Assembly: GCA_041665525.1 (NCBI GenBank)
Contig: JBAYIS010000002.1
Location: 186,001 to 250,000, forward strand
Source of the DNA: UBA8401 sp041665525
GTDB taxonomy: Bacteria; Bacteroidota; Ignavibacteria; UBA10030; UBA8401
DNA: 64,000 nt
Direction: 5' to 3'
Part shown: piece after piece, positions 36,005 to 43,887 of the stretch
Layout of the letters: each line of letters starts with the position of its first letter
Numbering within the stretch: position 1 is the stretch's first letter
The notes under the pieces: generated by a model
What the model saw: only the letters and a program-made list of their open reading frames with translations
Databases searched by the model: none
Told to the model about the DNA's origin: nothing
Program-made: the position numbers and the translations under genes

Positions 36005-36010
36005 CCTCCT
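36005..36010 (-). promoter_or_regulatory. Canonical ribosome binding site AGGAGG of the peptide gene
   Basis: AGGAGG lies five bases before the ATG at 35999 after an A/T-rich stretch. It is as strong as any in the window, consistent with high translation of the peptide. A small hairpin (GCCCA/TGGGC, 36047-36059) lies upstream in the leader. Confidence 0.75.
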
Positions 36011-36153
36011 GTTTTTATTTTTGTTTTCATCAGTGAATTAATTCCCGCCCACCGTGGGCTGTCTATGTCCCACTACGTCAAATCGGATCTCCGGCGCCCA
36101 AACCGAATATACAATTCTCGTCGATGAACCATAGAGCGGTGAGCAAGGATGGT

Positions 36154-36693
36154 TTATTCCTTCGTCAGAATCAGCGTCTCGCCCCCCCAAATCTTCGGCA
36201 ACTGTTCCACGGGCATTTTTATTCTTCCAAGCGCCGGATCCCGCAGAAACAATTCCTCGTGACGGACACTGTCCACAACGATAAAATGATTTCCTTTAAT
36301 AAAGAGAATTGCCGGAAATGGTTTCGCCAGCAGATCGTTCACTGTCAATCTCCATCCCCGGACGTGCAATCCTTTCTTTTCCGCTGTTTCTTTTAAAACT
36401 AGCATCGAAGCACCGTTTGGAGAAAGGGTAATCGTCTGCTCCAATGCTTCGACTGTTGACGGTATTTCATAGTGATTGAAAACCATCTGTAATGCACTCA
36501 GACCGCAATCGTTGGAATGTTTTTGAAAAACAACTCCTTCCGGTCCGAGATATTCCGCATTCATGAGCATGGCCTCTATCTTTTTGCCCGCTGCGGGTGT
36601 GTGAATAAATATTCCCGTCAGCAACAGCAAGAACAGGACCGCTCCGGAAAGTGCAACACTCATGATCGTCAGAATATGTTTCTTTTTTTGCAT
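36154..36693 (-). CDS. Membrane-anchored C39-like cysteine peptidase without an ABC transporter
   Basis: Product of 179 residues from ATG 36693. Basic residues 3-5 (KKK) precede one membrane helix (about 6-30), placing the C-terminal domain in the periplasm. That domain has the C39 order: oxyanion Gln57 and catalytic Cys63 six residues apart (QKHSNDCGLSAL), His136 (KGNHFIVV) and Asp152 (LRDPALG). C39 peptidases cut after double-Gly leaders but are normally fused to an ABC exporter; no such domain follows here. The next gene encodes a double-Gly peptide. A GTG at 36717 is an alternative start that overlaps the thioredoxin gene. Could instead be a C39-like domain with another target. Confidence 0.8.
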   Translation of the reverse strand: MQKKKHILTIMSVALSGAVLFLLLLTGIFIHTPAAGKKIEAMLMNAEYLGPEGVVFQKHSNDCGLSALQMVFNHYEIPSTVEALEQTITLSPNGASMLVLKETAEKKGLHVRGWRLTVNDLLAKPFPAILFIKGNHFIVVDSVRHEELFLRDPALGRIKMPVEQLPKIWGGETLILTKE

Positions 36694-36698
36694 GAAGG

Positions 36699-37268
36699 TC
36701 AGGGATTCTTCCGACACAATTGATCAACCAGTAGGCGCAACTGTTTTTCGCTCCTCTTCCCCGCTGCAAATGATTGTACTCGTTTTAGCGTGTCGATCAT
36801 GTATATCATGGGAACCGACGTCACATGAAATGCCCTCCTCACTTCAACTGACTCATCAATGTAAACGGGGTACGGAAGATGTTCCGTTGCTGCGAACTGC
36901 ACTGTTTCCTGCTTTCTGCTTAAAGAAACTGCAATCAATTGCACAGTATCTTTAAACTCCGGGAATAACGATTTCCATGACCTCAATTCTTCCAAACAGT
37001 ACATGCAGGTCGTTGTAAAGAAGATCAACGCTGTGTTCATTCGAATTAATGAATCAAGATTCCTCTCCTCACCATTGAATGCCGACAGTTTCACCGACGG
37101 AATCGTCTCGCCAACGGAGAGCGGTCTATTGTCAGACTGCAGTTGAAGAAAGAGATATCCGCCGATTGTTCCCAAAAGTAAGCACAACAATATTAGACCG
37201 GCGACTGCTTGCTGAATCGCTGTATTCATGCGCTGAGGATGGAAACGAAATAACTGTTTTTTGGACAT
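36699..37268 (-). CDS. Membrane-anchored thioredoxin-like protein (TlpA/MauD type)
   Basis: Product of 189 residues. A basic N terminus and one helix (about 20-43) leave the thioredoxin fold in the periplasm. The active site is CMYC (Cys88-Cys91) after ALIFFTTT, and the cis-Pro loop is in HVTSVPMIYMID. TlpA/ResA/MauD relatives reduce, oxidise or isomerise cysteines in exported proteins. As first gene of the cluster with the MauE-like protein and the four-Cys peptide, it probably handles the peptide's or peptidase's cysteines. The start is the ATG 37268; an internal Met (37229) is possible. Confidence 0.84.
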   Translation of the reverse strand: MSKKQLFRFHPQRMNTAIQQAVAGLILLCLLLGTIGGYLFLQLQSDNRPLSVGETIPSVKLSAFNGEERNLDSLIRMNTALIFFTTTCMYCLEELRSWKSLFPEFKDTVQLIAVSLSRKQETVQFAATEHLPYPVYIDESVEVRRAFHVTSVPMIYMIDTLKRVQSFAAGKRSEKQLRLLVDQLCRKNP

Positions 37269-37565
37269 GCCGCGTTTTGGGAAAATTGTGAGAACCGTAT
37301 TCTGGCCAATTTCGGAAAAGCATCGCGCGAGGGTGTAAAACTTTTCTGAACAATAGAAAAGTATTTTTTCTGATTCAATGAAATTGCATTGCTATATGGG
37401 GGCGATGTTATAGTTTGGTTTTCGGGGATGGAAGAGGAATGTAATGAAAAGTAAAAATGCATTTGCAACTACCCGATGAACACCACCGCTGAACACGCGT
37501 GTGCACAACGACGCATCGGAAGCTGCAATGACGTTCGAAGAAGCAGAGTGTGTTGATCTATCGCG
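37269..37565. other. Spacer of about 300 bases upstream of the thioredoxin gene
   Basis: No gene is credible here. It must hold the promoter of the peptide cluster (read on the minus strand), but I cannot fix a -10/-35 pair. A hairpin CTTTTCT/AGAAAAG at 37341-37361 has a T-run on its plus-strand side (ATTTTTTC) and TTTTA on the minus, and may be a weak terminator for the methyltransferase gene. Confidence 0.4.
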
Positions 37566-38990
37566 TTATGACTTCAACACCAGTTTTGCCACACATTCAA
37601 TATGATAGGTGTGCGGAAACATATCTACCGGCTGGATTTTCTCCACCGTGTAACCGTCCTTTACCAACATTTGCAGATCGCGCGCAAGGGTGGCAGGATT
37701 GCAGCTAACGTAGACGATGGTAGGGACCTGCATCTTCCCTAACTCTTCCACCGCTTTGGGATGCATGCCGCTCCGTGGCGGATCGACAATGATCACATTC
37801 GGATGTGCATAACGGGAACGCCACTCCACATCCTTCGTCATTAAATCTTTTAAGTCTCCAGCAATGAACTCGCAGTTAGTAATACCGTTCAGTTCCGCAT
37901 TCTTTCGTGCGTTTTGGATGGAGCTCTCCACCAGCTCGATGCCGATCACTTCCTGGACCGAATCCGAAATATAGATGCCGATACTGCCGGTGCCGCAATA
38001 GAGATCGTACACCACATCTGTCTTTTTAAATTCTGCAAACTCTTGCGCGATAGAATATAACTTCTCCGCTTGTTTCGTATTGGTCTGGAAGAATGAGTTG
38101 GCGGAGATTTGAAAAAGATATTTTCCGAGTTTGTCATGTATTAATCCATCGCCAAAATAGATCTTTTCATACTCGCCGACGGCAACCTGCGATTTTCGTT
38201 TGGTAACGTTGTTGATAATGGTCGTGATCTCAGGAAACTGTTTTTGAAGTTCATTGCTGAGTTTTTCCATCACTTCAGGTGAATCCTCGAACGTGACAAG
38301 ATTCACCATCACATCACCGGTGTTCTTCCCTTCGCGGATGACCAGATTGCGGAAATAGCCGGTTTCGGAATCGGGAGCATAGGCAGGAATATTGTTTGTC
38401 AGTGCGAAAGAGCGGACAGCATTCAAAATGCCGGTGCTCAGTTCGGACTGGAGAAAACACTCGTCGATGTTCAACACTTTATCCCACCGCTGAGGAACGT
38501 GAAAACCAACTGCAAAATTGTTTGCGATCCCTTCACGCACCTGCAGGTCGTCGATGTCTTTCTGCGTCAGCCACGGTTTATCAGCAAACGAAAACTCCAG
38601 CTTGTTGCGATAAAAAAACAGATTGTCCGATCCGACAATGGGTAACACATTTAAATCCTTCAAACCGCCGATATGTTCCAGTGCATCGTTTACATGCTGC
38701 TGTTTGTATTCCAGCTGCGTTGCATACTCCACATGCTGCCATTTGCAGCCGCCGCAGATGCCGAAATAACTGCAGCGGGCCGGAGTGCGTTTTGGCGAGG
38801 GTGTCACCACTTCCACCAGCTTTGCTTCTGCATATTTCTTTTTGGTTTTATACACTTTCGCCTTCACCACATCTCCGGCGATCGCCCCTTCAACAAAGAC
38901 GACGAATCCCTCAACGCGGGCAACGCTCTTCCCTTCAAATCCGGTGGATTCAATTGTTACTTCGATAATATCGTCTTTCTTAATGTTCAA
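37566..38990 (-). CDS. 23S rRNA (uracil-5-)-methyltransferase, RumA/RlmD family
   Basis: SAM-dependent RNA methyltransferase of 474 residues. An N-terminal TRAM domain is followed by an iron-sulfur Cys cluster (CSYFGICGGCKWQ), the SAM loop DLYCGTGSIGIYI, the acidic VIVDPPRSGMHPKAV and the catalytic Cys in VYVSCNPATLARDL. The family includes RlmD (23S U1939), RlmC and TrmA; the Fe-S cluster excludes TrmA, but the exact target is not certain. Confidence 0.88.
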   Translation of the reverse strand: MNIKKDDIIEVTIESTGFEGKSVARVEGFVVFVEGAIAGDVVKAKVYKTKKKYAEAKLVEVVTPSPKRTPARCSYFGICGGCKWQHVEYATQLEYKQQHVNDALEHIGGLKDLNVLPIVGSDNLFFYRNKLEFSFADKPWLTQKDIDDLQVREGIANNFAVGFHVPQRWDKVLNIDECFLQSELSTGILNAVRSFALTNNIPAYAPDSETGYFRNLVIREGKNTGDVMVNLVTFEDSPEVMEKLSNELQKQFPEITTIINNVTKRKSQVAVGEYEKIYFGDGLIHDKLGKYLFQISANSFFQTNTKQAEKLYSIAQEFAEFKKTDVVYDLYCGTGSIGIYISDSVQEVIGIELVESSIQNARKNAELNGITNCEFIAGDLKDLMTKDVEWRSRYAHPNVIIVDPPRSGMHPKAVEELGKMQVPTIVYVSCNPATLARDLQMLVKDGYTVEKIQPVDMFPHTYHIECVAKLVLKS

Positions 38991-39084
38991 AACAGTTCCT
39001 AACTATAAATGATGAATGCTAAATGTTGAATTTTGAATATGCACTGAATACTGTTAACTGAAAACTGATGACTAACAAATGCTT

Positions 39085-40350
39085 TTAAATAAGATCAACC
39101 ATGGAACCAAATTCTGGATCGAACAACCGTTTATACGTTCTGATCGCAAATCCATCCGTCATACCGGCAATATAGTCGCACAACAAGCGGGCACGGTGAT
39201 TCGTATCCGATGCGTTCTTGAAATTCTGTTCCACATACTTCGGCAGCAGATTCAATTCGAATTTTTCTTTCTCCATATAATTATCCGCGAATGTATCGAA
39301 AATCCGTTTCAGCAGATAATCCCCTTTCTTTTCCAGTTGATGCAGCTGCGGAGAAAGGAAGACAAGATCGAGCGACATTTTTTTGAACATCTGCGACTCT
39401 TTCCGCGCTTTTTCATCTATGACCAGATTGAAACGATAACGGTTCGTTTTGCCGCTCATAACATTCGTTGTTTCCGCCACACTGCAGGATTCAATATATT
39501 TTCCGATCTTGCTGGAAAGTGAACGTTCAACACGTCCCTCTTTCATGGCATCAAACAGTTTTTTCAGACTCAATTGCAGTTCTTCGTCCAGTTGCTGCGA
39601 TTCGGCCCAGCGTTCGATCTTTTGCTGTGTGATGAATCCTGAGTGAATGCCATCCGCAACATCGTTTAACGAATACGCCACATCGTCCGACCAATCCATA
39701 ATCTGACATTCGATACTGCGGAAATTGTCCCGCGCTTTCCCCGCTTTGAACGCTTTCGTAATATCTGTTCCATCAAACACAAAATCGAGAAACTGTTTTT
39801 GCTCATTATAGATGAAATGGTTCTTCGGATTTTCCAGTTCGCCGAAAAGTGTTTTGTATTTCAACACGCCGTCCAAAAATGAACGGGTGGGATTCATTCC
39901 TTTTCTGGAAACCTTGTCCGAATACACTGTTTCTGTCAGCAGACGAAGTGTTTGTGCATTTCCTTCGAATCCGCCAAACTGTTTCATCACGGCATGGAGC
40001 GTCCGCTCGCCGGCGTGGCCGAACGGCGGATGGCCAAGATCGTGCGAAAGACAGATTGCTTCGACCAGATGCGGATCAATGTAAAATGTGTCGGAAAAGA
40101 ATGAACTCTTTCTTTGCAAGTACGAACAAATTGCACGACCGATTTGCGCAACTTCCAACGAATGTGTCAGCCGTGTCCGGTAAAAATCATACTCTCCCGA
40201 TAAAAACACTTGTGTCTTCGCTTGCAACCGCCGGAAACTCGCTGTGTGAATAATCCGGTCCCGATCCTGCTCGAATGGAGTGCGGTAATCATTCTTCCGC
40301 TCATCCTCGCGGCATTGCGTATCGAAACTGTTATAGAAAGTATTGTTCAT
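39085..40350 (-). CDS. dgt: dGTPase-like HD-domain triphosphohydrolase
   Basis: Product of 421 residues. The HD metal ligands are visible: the His of RLTHSLEVAQIGR and the HD pair of CLSHDLGHPPFGHAGE; the DWSDDVAYSLNDV segment is the usual third metal motif. Family enzymes remove triphosphate from deoxynucleotides such as dGTP and so set pool sizes. I start at the ATG 40350 rather than a GTG five codons earlier. Whether dGTP itself is the substrate cannot be said from sequence. Confidence 0.88.
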   Translation of the reverse strand: MNNTFYNSFDTQCREDERKNDYRTPFEQDRDRIIHTASFRRLQAKTQVFLSGEYDFYRTRLTHSLEVAQIGRAICSYLQRKSSFFSDTFYIDPHLVEAICLSHDLGHPPFGHAGERTLHAVMKQFGGFEGNAQTLRLLTETVYSDKVSRKGMNPTRSFLDGVLKYKTLFGELENPKNHFIYNEQKQFLDFVFDGTDITKAFKAGKARDNFRSIECQIMDWSDDVAYSLNDVADGIHSGFITQQKIERWAESQQLDEELQLSLKKLFDAMKEGRVERSLSSKIGKYIESCSVAETTNVMSGKTNRYRFNLVIDEKARKESQMFKKMSLDLVFLSPQLHQLEKKGDYLLKRIFDTFADNYMEKEKFELNLLPKYVEQNFKNASDTNHRARLLCDYIAGMTDGFAIRTYKRLFDPEFGSMVDLI

Positions 40351-40359
40351 AGATGTTTG

Positions 40360-40413
40360 AAACACATAGACACATAGGGAACACTGCTATGTGTTCTCTG
40401 TACCTATGTGTTT
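40360..40413. repeat. Nested inverted repeat with repeated ACACATAG units
   Basis: AAACACATAG (40360-40369) pairs with CTATGTGTTT (40404-40413), and an inner GAACAC/GTGTTC pair (40379-40384, 40391-40396) nests inside. The unit ACACATAG occurs in tandem on the left arm. The structure fills the gap between the dgt start and the EamA stop, and may be a terminator or a slipped repeat. Confidence 0.55.
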
Positions 40414-41299
40414 AAATAGTTTGCGTTCTATTCCGTAACTGAATTCTTGCTACAAAGAATGTTGTTGGAACGGTGATCAGTAAAATTCCAATGACTGTTT
40501 CCAAACTGAACGACCGGTCCCAGATAACGATATCGAATACTGTTGCAAATGCCACTTGCGCCAGACCAACAGTGGAATTCTGCGCAGGATTGCCGAGCAT
40601 ATACGCGCGGGTCATGGCCAGCTGTGCCGCAGTCCCCGTCAATCCGATCCCCAACAGTTCGCCGATCACCGGCAGTGTGTATTTCCCTCCATCAAACAGA
40701 TGCGGCAGCGACGGAATCAAAACAACGAAGGTGATAATACTTGCCACACCGGTAAAATGTGCAACAACGGTTGTGGGATGAAGTCCTTTTGTAAGATGAA
40801 GATTATAGACAGCAATCGCCGCAAACAACGCCTGAACGATTCCGACAACGATAGCATAACTTCCCTGATCAAAATGCGGCTGCTGAATAAAATAGACTCC
40901 CGCAATACCGCTTAAAATAGAAATAAGAATTGAACGGTGAATCGGTTTGTTCGCAACAAAGGCAATAATCAGCGCCATCCAGATTGGAACAAGATTTACC
41001 AGTGATGTCGCTTCCGCCAGAGGTAGATTCGCAAAAACGTAGAATGTGCAGAGAATAGAAAGCGAACCGACAACACTTCTCCACCACAAGGATGAAGGGA
41101 CTTTGAAAAAGACCAGCGGCTTTTTTGTCCAATACGCCAGGATCAACACGAAGATGAAATTGATAAACGCACGCGCGAATCCGGTAATGCGCCAGTCGAA
41201 GGTATCTTTTAACGCGTGAGTAAACGCCCCCATCAACGCAAAACAGAATGCGCTGAAGAGCATCCAGCCGAGAGCAGATATTTTTTTAGTGGAAAACAT
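40412..41299 (-). CDS. DMT-superfamily transporter (two EamA domains)
   Basis: Integral membrane protein of 295 residues with ten membrane segments in two EamA repeats: first about 8-135 (LFSAFCFALMGAFTHAL, EATSLVNLVPIWMALIIAF), second about 145-285 (YAIVVGIVQALFAAIAVYNL, STVGLAQVAFATVFDIVIW). These proteins export metabolites or amino acids; the substrate is not deducible. It follows the ABC-F gene's upstream side and precedes dgt, all on the minus strand. Confidence 0.85.
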   Translation of the reverse strand: MFSTKKISALGWMLFSAFCFALMGAFTHALKDTFDWRITGFARAFINFIFVLILAYWTKKPLVFFKVPSSLWWRSVVGSLSILCTFYVFANLPLAEATSLVNLVPIWMALIIAFVANKPIHRSILISILSGIAGVYFIQQPHFDQGSYAIVVGIVQALFAAIAVYNLHLTKGLHPTTVVAHFTGVASIITFVVLIPSLPHLFDGGKYTLPVIGELLGIGLTGTAAQLAMTRAYMLGNPAQNSTVGLAQVAFATVFDIVIWDRSFSLETVIGILLITVPTTFFVARIQLRNRTQTI

Positions 41300-41319
41300 T
41301 ACATTAATTGATAATGGAG

Positions 41320-41383
41320 AATGGATAATTGATAATTGCCCATTCCAACTTTTTGTTTTTCATTATCCATTATCAATTTATCC
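41320..41383. repeat. Inverted repeat of slipped TTGATAATGGATAATTG units
   Basis: The stretch contains ATTGATAATGG, ATGGATAATTGATAATTG on the left and ATTATCCATTATCAATT on the right, an inverted pair separated by about 25 bases. It lies between the EamA and ABC-F genes. The unit type resembles the octamer array at 20173 and the repeat copied into the ABC-F linker. Confidence 0.7.
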
Positions 41384-43345
41384 AATTTCTGACGAGAGCT
41401 TCTCCCACTCCTCCATTAACGCATTCAACTTCTTCGTCACACCATCATACTCGGCAGAAATAGTTTTTGCCTTCAGTGGATATTTCACAAACTCGTCGCT
41501 CGACATTTTCTTTTCCAACGCTGCTTTCTGCTCTTCCACTGTCGCAATGGACTTTTCCACCTCTTCCAGTTTCTTTTTCAATTGATGCAGATTCTTCTTG
41601 GGATGCTCCGCCTCTCCTCTCCCTTTTCCCTTTTCACCTTCTCCTGCTTTTACTTTTTCTGCCCCTTTTTCCGCATTCCGCTTTTCCATTTTCAATTGTC
41701 CACTGTCAATTGACAATTGTTTTTTCTCAACCTTCTTTTTCGCGATATAATCACTCACATTGCCGAGGTATGTTTTCACAATCCCGCTGGGTGAAATCTC
41801 CAGCACTTTGTTCACAATGGTATCTAAAAATGCACGGTCATGCGAAACAATCAGATACGTACCGTCAAACTCTTTTAATGCTTCCTGCAGCACTTTTTTG
41901 GAACGCATGTCCAGATGGTTCGTCGGTTCGTCCATGATCAGGAAGTTTGCCGGCGCCAACAGCATTTTTGCCAATGCCAGTCGGCTCTTTTCGCCGCCGG
42001 AAAGCACTTTCACTTTTTTGAAAACATCGTCCCCCTTAAACAGGAACGATCCGAGGATAGAACGAAGCCGCGTGCGAATCTCCCCTTCGGCCACTTCATC
42101 AACCGTTTGCAATACTTCTTTATTTGGATTCAACTCATCCGCCTGATGCTGCGCGAAGTACGAAACGATCGTGTTGTATCCTTCGATCCGTTCGCCCGAT
42201 TGGTACGGTTCCACCCCAGCAGCAATTTTTGAGATGGTCGACTTTCCCGCACCGTTCACACCGACAATCGCAATCCGGTCTCCGCGCTCGATGGTATACG
42301 TGAGATCTTCATACACCACATGCACTCCCTCCGGCGAAGGGTATTCTTTATGGATGTTTTTCAACTCCATCACCACGCGTCCGCTGGACTGCGCCGCCGG
42401 AAAATGGAAATGAATCTCATCCTCTTCATCTTCGATCTCAATCAGTTCCACTTTTTCCAACTGTTTTACACGGCTTTGTACCTGACGTGCCTTGCTCGCT
42501 TTGTAGCGGAACCGGTCGATAAACTCCTGCGTCTGTTTCAACTGCGATTCCTGATTCTTCTTCGCATTCATCATCAACTCTTTGCGGAAAACCCGTTCCT
42601 TTTCGTAGAAGGAATAATTTCCGGAATAGATTTCCATATTGCCGAGCGATAGTGCGCAGGTTTTTTTCGTAAGCGAATCAAGGAAGGCACGGTCATGCGA
42701 AATAAGCATGATGGCACCGTTGTAATTGCGCAGGTAATCTTCCAGCCATTGCAATGATTCAATATCAAGATGGTTCGTTGGTTCGTCCAGCAGCAGCACG
42801 GAAGGCTCCAACAGCAAAAGTTTAGCAAGTGCAATACGCATCTGCCATCCTCCACTGAAGGCGCGGACATTCTTCTCCATATCTTCCATGGAGAATCCCA
42901 AACCCATCAGCACTGTTTCGATCTTCGATTTCAGACGGAACGCATCGGCATCTTCCTGCTTATGCTGCAGTTCACTGATGATCTCCATCAGTTCCAGATA
43001 CTCTTCGGAGGTATGATCCGTCACCGCAAGCTTTTCGTACGCTTCGTTCAGCTCCTGTTCGATCATCAGCACATCTTCAAATGCAGATTCCACCTCTTTA
43101 TAGAGTGTCGCATCCGAATCCACCACCGCGTCCTGCGGCAAGTAGCCGACCGAGACGAAGCGCGCTTTGCTGACGCTCCCCTCCATTGGTGGATTGATTC
43201 CCGCGATGATCTTCATCAGCGTCGATTTGCCGGCGCCGTTGCTTCCCACCAGACCGATTCGATCGTGCGGGTTGATGGTGAACGAGATATCGTCGAACAG
43301 ATAGCGTTCGCCGAAGTTTACGGTAAGATTGTTAATTGAAAGCAT
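41378..43345 (-). CDS. ABC-F ATPase
   Basis: Soluble ABC protein of 655 residues with two nucleotide-binding domains and no membrane segments. NBD1: Walker A GSNGAGKST, signature FSGGWQMRIALAKLLL, DEPTNHLD. NBD2: GVNGAGKST, LSGGEKSRLALAKMLL, DEPTNHLD. Between them is the coiled-coil linker. ABC-F proteins act on ribosomes (translation quality or antibiotic protection), not in transport. A low-complexity segment (residues about 548-595), rich in Glu/Lys/Gly, lies after NBD2, before a final coiled coil; its first part is encoded by repeat-type DNA (see finding). The subfamily (Uup-, EttA-, resistance-type) is not assigned; Uup-like C-terminal coiled coil is suggested. Confidence 0.93.
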   Translation of the reverse strand: MLSINNLTVNFGERYLFDDISFTINPHDRIGLVGSNGAGKSTLMKIIAGINPPMEGSVSKARFVSVGYLPQDAVVDSDATLYKEVESAFEDVLMIEQELNEAYEKLAVTDHTSEEYLELMEIISELQHKQEDADAFRLKSKIETVLMGLGFSMEDMEKNVRAFSGGWQMRIALAKLLLLEPSVLLLDEPTNHLDIESLQWLEDYLRNYNGAIMLISHDRAFLDSLTKKTCALSLGNMEIYSGNYSFYEKERVFRKELMMNAKKNQESQLKQTQEFIDRFRYKASKARQVQSRVKQLEKVELIEIEDEEDEIHFHFPAAQSSGRVVMELKNIHKEYPSPEGVHVVYEDLTYTIERGDRIAIVGVNGAGKSTISKIAAGVEPYQSGERIEGYNTIVSYFAQHQADELNPNKEVLQTVDEVAEGEIRTRLRSILGSFLFKGDDVFKKVKVLSGGEKSRLALAKMLLAPANFLIMDEPTNHLDMRSKKVLQEALKEFDGTYLIVSHDRAFLDTIVNKVLEISPSGIVKTYLGNVSDYIAKKKVEKKQLSIDSGQLKMEKRNAEKGAEKVKAGEGEKGKGRGEAEHPKKNLHQLKKKLEEVEKSIATVEEQKAALEKKMSSDEFVKYPLKAKTISAEYDGVTKKLNALMEEWEKLSSEIG

Positions 43346-43887
43346 TAAAAGTTTTCAGTTCTAAGTTGTGAGTTAAGAGTATTAGGTTTTATTGCGAGCC
43401 CCGCGCCAAAGGGACGATGTAATCAACAGCAAAAATAATAGTCACCCTGAGCGAATCCCGATTTGTTCTTTAATCGGGATGAGTCGAAGGGCCAAAAAAA
43501 CACTATTCCCCGCGCGGCTGTGCAACATTTCCGGTCGCTAACGGGGAATCGATACAATTGCGAAGTAATATACGAAATGTTTGGGTAGGGTGGAAAAGGA
43601 AAGATATTATCTGTTCCTGCGTTCATACAACGGCAGTGTCATCATCAATGCAGAACAGAGATAGATGGAAATAATTGGTGAATTGGAAATGAACCCTTCG
43701 CTTCAACCGAACGGATCAATATCCGAAAGAGATTATACAAAAATCGCTTCCCCACAGTTAGCTTTTACGTAATATTCTTGCCTAATTATTTCTCAAGCAT
43801 ATAAAGTCCTACTCGTTACTTTATAGTAGTTGCTTTTCCCGGAAAAAAGTAACACCCTGCCTATACCATCTCACAATTGGAACTCCA
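43346..43887. other. Intergenic region with several repeat elements, no convincing gene
   Basis: This 540-base stretch separates the ABC-F gene (minus) from the oxidoreductase (plus). It holds a degenerate TTGCGAGCCCCGCGCC segment at 43391 related to the 47977 element, the CCCTGAGC/GTCGAAGGG element at 43441, and an ATTCCCCG/CGGGGAAT pair near 43503-43548. A short frame at 43423-43626 is made of these repeats and I do not call it a gene. Confidence 0.6.
43441..43491. repeat. CCCTGAGCG...GTCGAAGGG repeat with an internal hairpin
   Basis: CCCTGAGCG, then ATCCCGAT (43455-43462) and ATCGGGAT (43473-43480) forming an 8-bp hairpin, then GAGTCGAAGGG. The outer half-sites are typical of dispersed intergenic repeats in many environmental bacteria. 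Confidence 0.7.

Noticed and set aside
43423..43626. Short minus-strand frame of 67 codons in the gap before the oxidoreductase
   Set aside because: It is composed of the repeat elements of this gap and has no protein-like pattern or ribosome site.
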